Assembly (NCBI RefSeq): GCF_002952055.1
Contig: NZ_CP021255.1
Span: forward strand, 2,612,001-2,676,000
Reading direction: 5' to 3'
DNA from: Desulfobulbus oralis
GTDB taxonomy: Bacteria; Desulfobacterota; Desulfobulbia; Desulfobulbales; Desulfobulbaceae
Length of the DNA stretch: 64,000 nt
The position numbers and the translations under genes were made by a program. The notes beneath the pieces were generated by a model that worked only from the letters and a program-made list of their open reading frames with translations, made no database searches and was not told the origin of the DNA. Positions 34,877 through 44,392 of the stretch are shown in pieces; within the stretch, counting starts at the first letter, position 1, and each line of letters begins with the position of its first letter.

Positions 34877-37453
34877 TCAATTGCTCAAGCCGGAACCGAC
34901 ATCCCCGCTTTCCAGCCTGACGATTCGGGCGCAGAGGGCATCTTCGTGGGCCAAAGCGCAGACCTGCTCCAGCACCTCGCGGGGGCTCACGCCGGGCCTG
35001 CCCTGCTCCTGGATGAGTGCAAGCCGTATTTTGCCGGCTCCGACCTCCAGACTGGCCACCAGCGGCCGGATGTCAAAGGTGGCGCTTTTGCCCTTGCGGA
35101 AGCGGGTCAGGGGAAAGCGCTCGGCAGCCCGGAAGGCCTCGACCTTTGCCGCAAGCGCCGCCGCGTCGGCATGCTCCGGCAGGTCGATTTCATACAGGTT
35201 TCTGACCGCTCCCGCCTGCTTTTTCGGGGCCGGCGTCACCCGGCTCACCACCAGACCGGGCGGCAGCTCACGGTTCAGGGCCTCGACCAGAGCGGCGTCC
35301 GCCATCACAGGCCGGGTCAGCTCCATGTCAAAGTATTCGGCCAGACTTTCCATACCCACCGGCAGGGCCTGGCTGAAGGAGACCCTGGGCGAGGGATTGA
35401 AGCCCTGGGTATAGGCGATCGGCAGGCCGGCGCGTCTGAGGGCGCGGAACACCAGCACCAACAGCTCCAGATGGCCCAGCAGATGGCTGGGCGGACGGCG
35501 GCTGTAGCGGACCCGGTAGCAGCAGCGCGGCGGTTGGCCGCCCTCGGCCGGGGCTTCGGCGGGCAGGCTCTGTGCCGACTGCTCCGGCGCTTCCCGATGC
35601 AGCGTCGGTTTGATGGTCCTGAAGTCGCAAATGCCGCAGCCCTGGCAGCCGTGGGTACGGCAGTCCGGCGTATAGATCCCTGAGAAGGCCCGTTCCCGCT
35701 CCCGCAGCAGGAAGTCGCGACTGACCCCGCAATCCAGATGCTCCCAAGGCAGGGCCTCATCCAGACAACGGGGCCGCAGATAATCGTCCGGATTCAGGCC
35801 GCAGTCCGCGGCCGCCTCCTGCCAGAGCGCCAGATTGAACTGCTCCCCCCAACTGTCCAGCCGCGCGCCGCGCTGCCAGGCCGCCTCGACGAGCAGGCTC
35901 AGGCGGCGGTCGCCCCTGGCGAACACGCCTTCCAGATAAGACTGCCTGGGATCATGCCATTTCAGATGATAACCGCGCGCCGGGAGCAATCGCTTCAACA
36001 GGTGAATGCGCTCCTGCGCCGCCTCGAGTCCCAACTGGCCCTCCCACTGAAAGGCGGTGCAGGCCTTGGGGACAAAGGTGCCCACGCCCAGGTTGATCTG
36101 CACGCTCTTCCAGGCGGCCCCGGCCTGGTTGCGCGCCGCCCTGACCAGCTCGACGATGGCCTCGACATCGGCCTCTGTTTCCGTGGGCAGGCCGGTCATG
36201 AAGTAGCATTTGACGAGCTTCCAGCCAAGACTGAAGGCGTTTTTGCAGGTGGCCAGGAGATCCGCCTCGGTAATGCCCTTGTTGATGACCCGGCGAAGTC
36301 GCTCGCTGCCCGCCTCGGGCGCGACCGTGAAACCGGTTTTGCGCACCCGCCGGATCTGCTCCATGATGGCCGGCGTGATGGTGCCGACCCGCATGGAGGG
36401 CATGGACAGAGACACCCGTTTCCGGGCAAAGCGGTTCATCAGGGCCAGCACCAGTTCGTCCAGGCAGGAATAGTCGCCGGTCGAGAGCGAGAGCAGGGCC
36501 ATCTCCTCAAAGCCGCTGGCAGCGATGCCCCTATCGGCCCAGTCCAGAATCTGCGCCACGCTGCGTTCCCGTACGGGCCGGTAAATGATGCCGGCCTGGC
36601 AGAAACGGCAGCCGCGCGTGCAGCCGCGGGCGATTTCCATGGCGAGCCGGTCATGCACCGTGCCGACCACGGGCACCAGCGGGCGGCACTGGTTTCCGCC
36701 GTCGTCCAGCTCGGGCAGAATCGCGCGCCGCACCCTGGTGTATCCTGCCCTGAGCGGCTTCATGCCGGCAAAACGGCCATTTTCGTAGCGGGGTGCAAAA
36801 AAGGCCGGCACATAGACGCCGGTCACCGTGGCAAGCCGCGCCAGCACCCCGTCCCGGTCTGTTTTCTCAGCCTTGGCTGTCCGCAAGACCTCTGCGATCC
36901 GGACCACCGCCTCTTCGGCATCGCCCACAAGAATGGCGTCGAAAAAGTCTGCCACCGGCTCCGGATTGAAGGCGCAGGAGCCGCCGCCCAGCACCAGCGG
37001 ATATCCTTCGTCCCGATCCCGCGCCCGGAGCGGCAGGCCGGCCAGATCCAGCACGGTGAGGATATTGGTAAAGCAGAGTTCATAGGGCAGGGTAATGCCC
37101 AGAACATCGTAACGGGCGAGCGGCATGCCCGCTTCCAGGGAGCAGAGCGGCAGTTTCTGCTCCCTGAGGAGCGCCTCCATGTCGGTGTCCGGCGCATAGG
37201 AGCGGTGCGCGGTCACGCCTGGCTGGCTGTTCAGGATATGGTAGAGAATCTGCAGACCCTGGTGGGACATGCCGATTTCGTAGATATCCGGAAAGAGCAG
37301 GCAGAAGTTCAGGTCATGGGGCCTGAATTCGCCGGAGACGGCGTTGTGTTCAAGGCCCAGGTACTGCGCTGGCTTGCGGACCAGCGGCAGACGGGCCTGC
37401 AGGGCCGCCCGCGCGGCAGCGGCAGACAGGGGGGCAGAGGAATCTGGTGTCAT
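34877..37453 (-). CDS. B12-binding radical SAM protein fused to DUF2344 domain (TIGR03960 + TIGR03936)
   Basis: An 858-residue two-part protein. The N-terminal ~600 residues are the TIGR03960-type B12-binding radical SAM module (LGGGSCAFNPEPV; cluster motif ARGCTRGCRFCQAGIIYRP). The C-terminal ~230 residues are the TIGR03936/DUF2344 module (CCYRVRYSRRPPSHLLGHLELL; TQGFNPSPRVSFSQALPVG). Many anaerobes encode these together near ribosomal or RNase genes; function is unproven though RNA modification has been suggested. I chose the ATG at 37453; the frame extends to 37567 with a spurious hydrophobic leader. Confidence 0.9.
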   Translation of the reverse strand: MTPDSSAPLSAAAARAALQARLPLVRKPAQYLGLEHNAVSGEFRPHDLNFCLLFPDIYEIGMSHQGLQILYHILNSQPGVTAHRSYAPDTDMEALLREQKLPLCSLEAGMPLARYDVLGITLPYELCFTNILTVLDLAGLPLRARDRDEGYPLVLGGGSCAFNPEPVADFFDAILVGDAEEAVVRIAEVLRTAKAEKTDRDGVLARLATVTGVYVPAFFAPRYENGRFAGMKPLRAGYTRVRRAILPELDDGGNQCRPLVPVVGTVHDRLAMEIARGCTRGCRFCQAGIIYRPVRERSVAQILDWADRGIAASGFEEMALLSLSTGDYSCLDELVLALMNRFARKRVSLSMPSMRVGTITPAIMEQIRRVRKTGFTVAPEAGSERLRRVINKGITEADLLATCKNAFSLGWKLVKCYFMTGLPTETEADVEAIVELVRAARNQAGAAWKSVQINLGVGTFVPKACTAFQWEGQLGLEAAQERIHLLKRLLPARGYHLKWHDPRQSYLEGVFARGDRRLSLLVEAAWQRGARLDSWGEQFNLALWQEAAADCGLNPDDYLRPRCLDEALPWEHLDCGVSRDFLLRERERAFSGIYTPDCRTHGCQGCGICDFRTIKPTLHREAPEQSAQSLPAEAPAEGGQPPRCCYRVRYSRRPPSHLLGHLELLVLVFRALRRAGLPIAYTQGFNPSPRVSFSQALPVGMESLAEYFDMELTRPVMADAALVEALNRELPPGLVVSRVTPAPKKQAGAVRNLYEIDLPEHADAAALAAKVEAFRAAERFPLTRFRKGKSATFDIRPLVASLEVGAGKIRLALIQEQGRPGVSPREVLEQVCALAHEDALCARIVRLESGDVGSGLSN

Positions 37454-37628
37454 ACGGATCGGCAGGTCATGGGAGGCTGCGTACGGGCCCATGCTGCACG
37501 CAAGTCCTGAAAAGAAAAGGGCAATAGTGCCCGGTAGTATGAAAAATACTTGCTTCCTGAGCGGCAACTGCGTATCTCTTTCAGAGCGTTTTTGCCGCTT
37601 TCAGTCTCATTTCCGCCTTATCAAAATC

Positions 37629-38732
37629 ATGAAAATTCTCTTTTCTACCATGTTTGGCTGGCTCGCACCCGCTTTTTTCCTGATTTTTTGCGCAAGCGCC
37701 TCTGTCCAGGCTGCACAGTTGCAAAAAATTGAACACCGGAGCGGTGCGAACGGCGAAGAAGTGGTGCTCAGCTTCGATGCCGCGGTCCACCCCAAGACCT
37801 TTACCATGAACGGCAGCAATCCCCGCATGGTCTTCGATTTTCCCGACACCCAGACCGGCCGGGGCGTCCGCAACCTGTCGCCGAAATCTGCGGTGGTCAA
37901 GGGCCTTCGGGTCGGCGTCCACCGGGATGGCGGGCTCAAAACCAGGCTGGTCATGGACCTGGCGACTGCGAGTGCCAAGCCCAGCTACAGCGTGTCGGGC
38001 AATACGGTCGTCATCCATCTTGGAAACAAGGCCGGCAGGACTGCGGCCCATGAAGAGGCGCCGACCAGATTGCAGCCCCAGAATGCCAGGAAAAAAAGCC
38101 CTGCCCAGACCCGGGCCCCGGCCGCTGCCGACCAGCCAGCCAGCGCTCCGGCCGGGTCTGCCACGCCCAAAGGCCGAAAGAAGGAGCAGGCCAGGCCCGC
38201 GCCGCCCAAGACGCCGGAGTCGCCGGCTCAGGAGAGTGAGGCCAAGGCGCCCGACCAGAAGGCCGCAGCCGAAAAAGCAGAGCAGGACGAACCCGCCGCC
38301 GGGCAGCAGGCGGCGCAGCCCGCCCAGCCGGAAGCCGCCGCGCCAGCGGCCGCCGTCGACCAGCAGGCGCCTCAGGCCGCTGCCACGGAACCGCCCTACC
38401 TCTCGGCCATCCAGTTCGATCCGGATTCGCCCAAGGGCGAGCTGGTGCAGTTCAGATTGAACGGCTTCTATCCGCCGGTGCTGCGCAGCGTGGAAACCGG
38501 CACGCCGCAGGTCATCTGCGAGTTCAGCAATCTGGAAGTGGCTCCGGCTTTGGAAGGACCGCTCAAGATCAGCGGCAAGCTGGTCCAGGCCATTCGTATG
38601 GACAAATCGGCCGGCAGCGGCAAGGTGCGGGTCTTTATCGAGCTGCTGCCCAACAAGCGCTACAATCTGCAGCAGGTCTTCTTCAAGGAAGACAATTTCT
38701 TCGTGCTGATCATCAATGCCGCACAGGACTGA
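37629..38732 (+). CDS. Exported AMIN-domain protein
   Basis: A 367-residue periplasmic protein with a signal peptide (PAFFLIFCASASVQAAQ). An AMIN-type beta domain follows at residues ~30-120 (VVLSFDAAVHPKTF, RMVFDFPDTQTGRG), then a long Pro/Ala/Lys-rich disordered linker (~140-250) and a second AMIN-like beta domain at the C-terminus. AMIN domains localise proteins to peptidoglycan or secretin assemblies. No amidase domain is attached, so it is probably a cell-envelope localisation or pilus-associated factor. ATG at 37629. Confidence 0.85.
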   Translation: MKILFSTMFGWLAPAFFLIFCASASVQAAQLQKIEHRSGANGEEVVLSFDAAVHPKTFTMNGSNPRMVFDFPDTQTGRGVRNLSPKSAVVKGLRVGVHRDGGLKTRLVMDLATASAKPSYSVSGNTVVIHLGNKAGRTAAHEEAPTRLQPQNARKKSPAQTRAPAAADQPASAPAGSATPKGRKKEQARPAPPKTPESPAQESEAKAPDQKAAAEKAEQDEPAAGQQAAQPAQPEAAAPAAAVDQQAPQAAATEPPYLSAIQFDPDSPKGELVQFRLNGFYPPVLRSVETGTPQVICEFSNLEVAPALEGPLKISGKLVQAIRMDKSAGSGKVRVFIELLPNKRYNLQQVFFKEDNFFVLIINAAQD

Positions 38733-38848
38733 GCGCGGCAATCCCGTTTTCAGGCTGCAGGGCGCCGGTCTTGCACCGCAGCGCCCTGCGTTTTCCGGCA
38801 AACATTGACGAACAGGGGCAGGCTGCCACCCGCAACTCTTTTAATGCC

Positions 38849-39577
38849 ATGGAACCGTTCAATTTTCTGCGTGACGTGACCGCCTTCAACCCGAACAACC
38901 TGGAAATGCTGTTACGGTTGCTGGCGGCTCTTGTGGCCGGCACCATCGTCGGCTTTGAACGCACCTACCGCGGCCGGCCGGCCGGCTTCCGCACCCACGC
39001 GCTGGTCTGCATGACCTCCTGCCTGCTGATGCTGGTGACCGTGTTCCAATCCCAGTGGGTTCTGGAAAAAAGCGATTACCTGATCCGTCTCGACCCGACC
39101 CGCATGGCCCAGGGCATCATGACCGGCATCGGTTTCCTGGGCGCCGGCGTGATCATGAAAGAAGGCCCCACGGTACGCGGGCTGACCACGGCCGCATCCA
39201 TCTGGATCACCGCGGCCATCGGCATTCTGGCCGGCATTGGCTTCTATTTTCCCCTCGTGGTTTCGGTGGCGCTCACCATTCTGGTGCTGTCCATACTGCG
39301 GGTGATCGAGAACCTGCTGCCATCCGAGGCCTATTACAACTTCGACGTACGCGGCGAGCGCAACAACGAGTTTACCGAGCAGATCGTCCGCGACCTGCTG
39401 AAATCCTGCGGCTTTCGCATCGCCCACACCAGCTACCGGCTGGACGACAAGGGCTGCGAACGCCGTTTCAGCATGGTGCTGCGCACCAGCCGCCGCACCG
39501 GCTCCGCCTGCCTGTCCGGCAAGCTGGAACAGATCGACGCTGTGCACGCCTTTCGCATCACGCCGATCAGCGAGTAG
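38849..39577 (+). CDS. MgtC/SapB-family membrane protein
   Basis: A 242-residue protein whose N-terminal ~150 residues form the MgtC membrane domain: LLRLLAALVAGTIVGFERTYRGRPAGFRTH and MTGIGFLGAGVIMKEG are the family's two signature blocks. The cytoplasmic C-terminus (~150-242) resembles an ACT-like fold. MgtC proteins help growth at low magnesium and influence the membrane ATPase; SapB relatives are of unknown role. ATG at 38849 (MEPFNFL) begins the conserved part; the frame upstream to 38771 lacks family similarity. Confidence 0.9.
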   Translation: MEPFNFLRDVTAFNPNNLEMLLRLLAALVAGTIVGFERTYRGRPAGFRTHALVCMTSCLLMLVTVFQSQWVLEKSDYLIRLDPTRMAQGIMTGIGFLGAGVIMKEGPTVRGLTTAASIWITAAIGILAGIGFYFPLVVSVALTILVLSILRVIENLLPSEAYYNFDVRGERNNEFTEQIVRDLLKSCGFRIAHTSYRLDDKGCERRFSMVLRTSRRTGSACLSGKLEQIDAVHAFRITPISE

Positions 39578-40062
39578 CGCTCGGGCGCGCCGCCGGCCCT
39601 GTGCCAGGCCGGCCCATGGCTGCCTTGCCGGCAAAAGGGCGGAGCCCAATGGGCGGCTGGGGCAAGGCGCCGCTGCATTCCGCCCCATTCCAGGATGGGC
39701 AGCAGCCGTGCCTGTCCGGCAGCCCCCGGGCAGGAGCCATCCCTGGCATGTCCCCTGCCCTGCAGCCATGAACATGCCGGCCTGTGGCAGGGCATCTGCT
39801 CCAGCCACAGCATCCTGGCTCCAAAAAACTGGCACAAAAGCCTACCCAACCTGAAGCAAGTTGGGTAGGTATTGTCTCTGCAGACAAAAAACTACACGGG
39901 CAGAGACGCGCCCGGGCGTGCCTCCCCCGTTCCCAGGCCGGAACGAGCCATGACAGCGGCTCCCTGGCGGGCGGAGAGCGCAGTACGAAACCATCACCTG
40001 TCCTTCTTTCCGCCCCCTCCCCCGCTGCGGGCCTGTTCCCCGGACACCCCGGAGGCACCTGT
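39578..40062. other. Intergenic region with one strong hairpin
   Basis: These 485 bases contain no convincing gene. The only clear element is a perfect 10-base-pair inverted repeat, described separately. I checked for riboswitch-like conserved boxes (cobalamin, magnesium) and saw none. The final bases hold the GGAGG ribosome binding site (40051-40055) of the following adaptor. Confidence 0.6.
39841..39869. repeat. Perfect 10-bp inverted repeat (hairpin)
   Basis: CCTACCCAAC (39841-39850) and GTTGGGTAGG (39860-39869) pair perfectly around a 9-base loop. There is no following T-run on the plus strand, so it is not a textbook terminator; it could be an operator or an RNA structure upstream of the RND adaptor. 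Confidence 0.65.
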
Positions 40063-41148
40063 ATGATGAGGATGATGAACATGGCCAGACTGTTGCCGCT
40101 GCTCCTGCTGTTCGCCCTGGCCGGCTGCAGGGAGCAGGCTGCGCCGGAAGAGCCGCTGCGCCCCGTGAAGAGCGTGGTGGTGACGGCGGACAGGCCCACG
40201 GCGCAGAGCCTGCCCGCCGGCCGCGTGCAGGCCCATACCGAGGTCAGCGTCGCCTTCCGCATGACGGGCAAGGTGGCGGCGCGTCACGCGGCCGTTGGCG
40301 ACCGGGTCCGGGCCGGGCAAAAGCTGGCCCGGCTTGACGACACGGTAGCGCGCGATGCGCTGACTGCGGCCGGGGCCGAGGTGGCCGCGGCCAGGGCCGC
40401 TTTGGAGCAGAGCCAAAAACAGGCGGAGCGCACAGCCCGTCTGCTGCGCCGGCATGCGGTGTCGCAGAGCGAGCGGGAAATTGCCCAGCGCCAGTTTCGG
40501 GCCGCCAAAGCCCAGCTCGAGGCAGCCCTGGCCAGGGAGCATGCCGCGGCGGAACAGCTCGACTACGCCGTACTACAGACCCCGGCCGACGGGGTGATCA
40601 CGGAGCGGCTGGTGGAAAGCGGCGAGGTGGTGGCTGCCGGCCAGCCCGTCTTCCGTCTGGCTGCCGACACGGGCCGGGATGCGGTCTTCGATGCGCCGGA
40701 AAGCCTGCTTGGGACCCTCAGGATCGGCGGCAGGCTCGAGGTCTGTCTGACAGATCGCCGGAACCTGTGTTCATCCGCCACCCTCTACGAAATTGCGCCG
40801 AAAGCGGACAGGATCACCGGTACCTATCAAATCAGGGCCCTGCTTGACAATGCGGCAGACATGCCCCTGGGCGCGGCCCTCACCGGCGCCCTGCCGGCCG
40901 GCGGCGCCCCGGCCATCAGCATCCCCGCCGCAGCGCTCGGCAATGTGGACGGCAGGCCGGTGGTCTGGATTGTTGACCCTGCGAGCGCCACGGTCAGCAC
41001 CAGAGTGGTGCGCATCGGCAACTATCTGAAGGACACTGTGATCATCGAGGCAGGGCTCGCAGCCGGAGAAACCGTGGTCACCGCGGGCGTGCAGAACCTG
41101 CGGCAGGGGCAGAAAGTCAGACTCATGAACAGCGATGCCCGGCCTTAA
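40063..41148 (+). CDS. RND efflux periplasmic adaptor (second system)
   Basis: A 361-residue membrane-fusion lipoprotein with a lipobox (LLLFALAGCREQ), lipoyl halves (GKVAARHAAVGDRVRAGQKLARLDD and LQTPADGVITERLVESGEVV, cited by position ~70-95 and ~165-190), a short coiled hairpin and beta-barrel. ATG at 40063 has an upstream GGAGG. It overlaps the following pump by 14 bases, so the pair is co-translated. No outer-membrane factor follows, so it may share one, perhaps the OprM-like protein at 28834. Confidence 0.93.
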   Translation: MMRMMNMARLLPLLLLFALAGCREQAAPEEPLRPVKSVVVTADRPTAQSLPAGRVQAHTEVSVAFRMTGKVAARHAAVGDRVRAGQKLARLDDTVARDALTAAGAEVAAARAALEQSQKQAERTARLLRRHAVSQSEREIAQRQFRAAKAQLEAALAREHAAAEQLDYAVLQTPADGVITERLVESGEVVAAGQPVFRLAADTGRDAVFDAPESLLGTLRIGGRLEVCLTDRRNLCSSATLYEIAPKADRITGTYQIRALLDNAADMPLGAALTGALPAGGAPAISIPAAALGNVDGRPVVWIVDPASATVSTRVVRIGNYLKDTVIIEAGLAAGETVVTAGVQNLRQGQKVRLMNSDARP

Positions 41149-44100
41149 TCTTTCCAAATGGGCCATAGAGCATCGTGCGCTCATGGTCTTTTGCATGATG
41201 CTGGTGGCGGTGGCGGGCGTGCGCGCCTACTTCCATCTGGGCCAGAACGAAGACCCGGCCTTCACCGTCAAGACCATGGTGGTGCGGGCCTATCTGCCCG
41301 GCGCCACCATGGAGGAGACCCTGCTGCAGCTCACGGAGCGGCTGGAAAAGAAACTCCAGGAAACCCCCCATCTGGACACGCTGGAGAGCTATACCCTGCC
41401 CGGGCAGACCACGATTTTTGTGGGGCTCAGGGAGAGCACGGACAAAAAGATCGTGCCGGACTGCTGGTATCAGGTGCGGAAAAAGGCGGGCGACATCCGC
41501 CACGAATTGCCGGCCGAAACCCTGGGGCCCTACTTCGACGACGAGTTCGGCGAGACCTATGGCATCATCTACGCCTTCACCGCGGCCGGAGGCTTCAGCC
41601 ACCGTGAGCTGAAAGACCTTGTGGAGGAGCTGCGCGGCGAACTGCTGCGCGTGCAGGATGTGGCAAAGATCACCACCATTGGCGCGCAGGACGAACGATT
41701 CTATGTGACCTTCCAGCCCAAACGCCTGGCCAGCCTGGGCATCAGCCGCGAGGCCCTGCTGCTGGCCATCCGCCAGCAGAACGCGCTCACGCCCGCAGGC
41801 ATTGTGGACACCGGCAAGGAGCAGATTGCGCTGGAAAGCACGGGCCGCTTCCTCTCCGAATCCGACCTGGCCAATGTGTCGCTCCATGCGGGCGGTCGCA
41901 GCATCCGGCTGGGCGACATCGCGGAGATCCGCCGCACTACCGCCGACCCGCCCCAACCGATCTTCCGCTACAATGGCCGAGACGCCGTGGGGCTGGGCCT
42001 TTCCATGCAGGAGGGCGGCGACGTGCTGCAACTGGAAAAGAACATGGCAGCCGCCATGAAGCGCCTGGAGGCCGAGCTGCCGGTGGGCATCGAGGCCCAT
42101 CTGGTGTCCAACCAGCCCAGGGTGGTACGCGAGGCGGTCGCCGAGTTTCTGGAGGCGCTCTTCGAGGCCGTGGCCATCGTGCTGGCCATCAGCTTCATCA
42201 GCCTGGGCCTGCGCGCGGGCACGGTGGTGGCCTTTTCCATCCCCTTTGTCCTGGCCTTCGTCTTCCTGGGCATGGAACTCTGCGGCATAGATCTGCAACG
42301 GGTTTCTCTGGGCGCGCTCATCATTTCCCTGGGCCTCTTGGTGGATGACGCCATGATCACCGTGGAAAGCATGGTCTCCAGGCTGGAAGCCGGCTGGCCC
42401 AAGGCCAGGGCCGCCACCTTTGCCTACACCTCCACGGCCTTTCCCATGCTGACCGGCACGCTGGTCACCATCTTCGGCTTCATCCCGATCGGCCTTTCCA
42501 GGAGCATGGCCGGCGAATACACCTTTTCGCTCTTCGCCGTGGTGGGCATGGCGCTTTTGGTGTCGTGGTTCGTGGCCGTGCTCTTTGCCCCGGTGATCGG
42601 CATGAAGATGCTGAAGGAAAACCCGGGCCAGCACGAGCCCAGACCCAGCCGGCCGGCACGGATCTTCCACAGGATGCTGCGCCTGGCCATGCGCCGGCCC
42701 AGAACCACGGTCACGGCAACCCTGCTCCTCTTTGCCGCCGCCATTCTGGCCCTGCCGCTGGTGCCGGAACAGTTCTTTCCCTCCTCCGACCGGCCCGAGC
42801 TGCTGGTGGACATGACGCTCCGCCACGGCGTGTCGATCAGGGCCACGGACGAGGTTTCCAAACGGATGGACGCGCTGCTGAAAGACGATCCTGACATTGC
42901 GCACTGGAGTTCCTACGTGGGGCGGGGCGCCATCCGCTTCTATCTGCCGCTGGACGAGAAACTGCCAAACGATTTCTTTGCCCAGACCGTGATTGTCACC
43001 AGGGGCAACGAGGCGCGGGAACGGGTGCGCAAACGGCTGCAGCATGCCCTGGACCACGATTTCCCGGAGCTGCTGGGCCGCATCTCGTCCCTGGAGCTGG
43101 GGCCGCCCGTGGGCTGGCCGGTCCAGTACCGGATCGCCGGCAGGGATGCGGATCTGGTGCAGCACTATGGCCGCCGCCTGGCAGCCATCATGGCCGCCAA
43201 CGCCGATCTGCACACCATCAACGGCAACTGGGGCACCAAGGCCCGCAAGCTCAGGCTGCGCATCCGGCAGGACGAGGCCAGGCGGCTGGGCCTGTCATCG
43301 GCCGGCATCGCCCAGGCGCTCTACAGCACGGTCAGCGGGGTGAGGGCCACCGCGGTGCGGGATGACATCTATCTCATCGACGTGGTCCTGCGGGCGGACG
43401 AGGAGAGCCGCACCAGCATCGAAAACCTCAAGACCCTGGATCTGCCGCTGCCCGGCGGCAAAAGCGTGGCCCTGGCCGCGGTTGCGGACATCGACTTTGT
43501 GCAGGATTATCCGCTCGTCTGGCGGCGGGACCGGCTGCCCACCCTGACCGTGCAGGCCGATGTGCGGAAAGGCGTCATGCCCGCGACCGTGGTGCGGGCG
43601 CTGCAGCGGGATGTGCAGGCGCTGCAGGAGGAACTGCCGCCCGGCTACCGGATTGCAACCGGCGGCGCGGTGGAGGAAAGTGAAAAGGCCCAGGCCTCGG
43701 TTCTGGCAACCATGCCGGTCATGGCGATTCTGATGCTCTTCGTGCTCATGGTGCAGCTCGGCAATTTCCGGCATCTGGTCCTGGTCATCTGCGTCGCGCC
43801 CCTGGGGCTCATCGGCGTGGTGCTGGGCCTGCTCGTCACGCGGCAGCCGCTCGGCTTTGTGGCGCTTCTGGGCGTGGTCGCCATGATCGGCATGATCATC
43901 CGCAACTCGGTCATCCTGGTGCACCAGATCGACCGGGAAAAACAGGCAGGCAAATCCGACTGGGATGCGCTGGAGGCTGCGGCCACCGTCCGTTTCCGGC
44001 CCATCATGCTGACCGCGGTGGCGGCCATCCTGGGCATGGCGCCCATCGCGCCGACCGTGTTCTGGGGGCCGATGGCCAATGCCATCATGGGCGGGCTGGC

Positions 44101-44251
44101 CGTGGCCACGGCGCTGACCCTGCTCTTTCTGCCCGCCTGCTATGTGCTCTGGTATGGGCTGCAGGCGCCAGAGGAGCCGGCAGCTCCGGGCAAAAAAGGG
44201 CCGAGTCCGGGAAGACCCCGGGCAGCCGGCGGGTTCGATGGGCATCCATGA
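41135..44251 (+). CDS. RND efflux pump (AcrB superfamily, second system)
   Basis: A 1038-residue inner-membrane RND permease. Conserved helix IISLGLLVDDAMITVESMV carries the paired Asp of the proton relay; the second half has GMIIRNSVILVHQID. Two large periplasmic loops are present. The start NLSKWAIEHRALMVFCMMLV and the overall pattern are closer to the shorter-signature RND group than to AcrB of the first system. It overlaps its adaptor by 14 bases and is followed by convergent transcription from the YvcK-like gene. Confidence 0.94.
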   Translation: MPGLNLSKWAIEHRALMVFCMMLVAVAGVRAYFHLGQNEDPAFTVKTMVVRAYLPGATMEETLLQLTERLEKKLQETPHLDTLESYTLPGQTTIFVGLRESTDKKIVPDCWYQVRKKAGDIRHELPAETLGPYFDDEFGETYGIIYAFTAAGGFSHRELKDLVEELRGELLRVQDVAKITTIGAQDERFYVTFQPKRLASLGISREALLLAIRQQNALTPAGIVDTGKEQIALESTGRFLSESDLANVSLHAGGRSIRLGDIAEIRRTTADPPQPIFRYNGRDAVGLGLSMQEGGDVLQLEKNMAAAMKRLEAELPVGIEAHLVSNQPRVVREAVAEFLEALFEAVAIVLAISFISLGLRAGTVVAFSIPFVLAFVFLGMELCGIDLQRVSLGALIISLGLLVDDAMITVESMVSRLEAGWPKARAATFAYTSTAFPMLTGTLVTIFGFIPIGLSRSMAGEYTFSLFAVVGMALLVSWFVAVLFAPVIGMKMLKENPGQHEPRPSRPARIFHRMLRLAMRRPRTTVTATLLLFAAAILALPLVPEQFFPSSDRPELLVDMTLRHGVSIRATDEVSKRMDALLKDDPDIAHWSSYVGRGAIRFYLPLDEKLPNDFFAQTVIVTRGNEARERVRKRLQHALDHDFPELLGRISSLELGPPVGWPVQYRIAGRDADLVQHYGRRLAAIMAANADLHTINGNWGTKARKLRLRIRQDEARRLGLSSAGIAQALYSTVSGVRATAVRDDIYLIDVVLRADEESRTSIENLKTLDLPLPGGKSVALAAVADIDFVQDYPLVWRRDRLPTLTVQADVRKGVMPATVVRALQRDVQALQEELPPGYRIATGGAVEESEKAQASVLATMPVMAILMLFVLMVQLGNFRHLVLVICVAPLGLIGVVLGLLVTRQPLGFVALLGVVAMIGMIIRNSVILVHQIDREKQAGKSDWDALEAAATVRFRPIMLTAVAAILGMAPIAPTVFWGPMANAIMGGLAVATALTLLFLPACYVLWYGLQAPEEPAAPGKKGPSPGRPRAAGGFDGHP

Positions 44252-44297
44252 AGTTCTGATGGGCGCCCTGCGGCTCTCCGTTTTGAGACGCCGTGAA

Positions 44298-44341
44298 CGC
44301 CGGTGTTCCGGCGGCCGCAAGCAGGATGCCCGCCATCCTGC
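44298..44341. repeat. Two adjacent hairpins between convergent genes
   Basis: CGCCGG-TGTT-CCGGCG (44298-44313) and GCAGGATG-N5-CATCCTGC (44321-44341) are perfect stems in the 141-base gap between the RND pump and the YvcK-like gene. They could act as bidirectional transcription barriers, but neither has a T-run. Confidence 0.5.
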
Positions 44342-44392
44342 CTGGGCTGACGGAGGAAAAGCGCCGGCCCGGGCTGCGGCTGGAGCGGGCAC

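Noticed and set aside
39578-40062. Possible cobalamin or magnesium riboswitch near the MgtC-like and RND genes
   Set aside because: None of the conserved riboswitch boxes is visible; only a simple 10-bp hairpin is supported.
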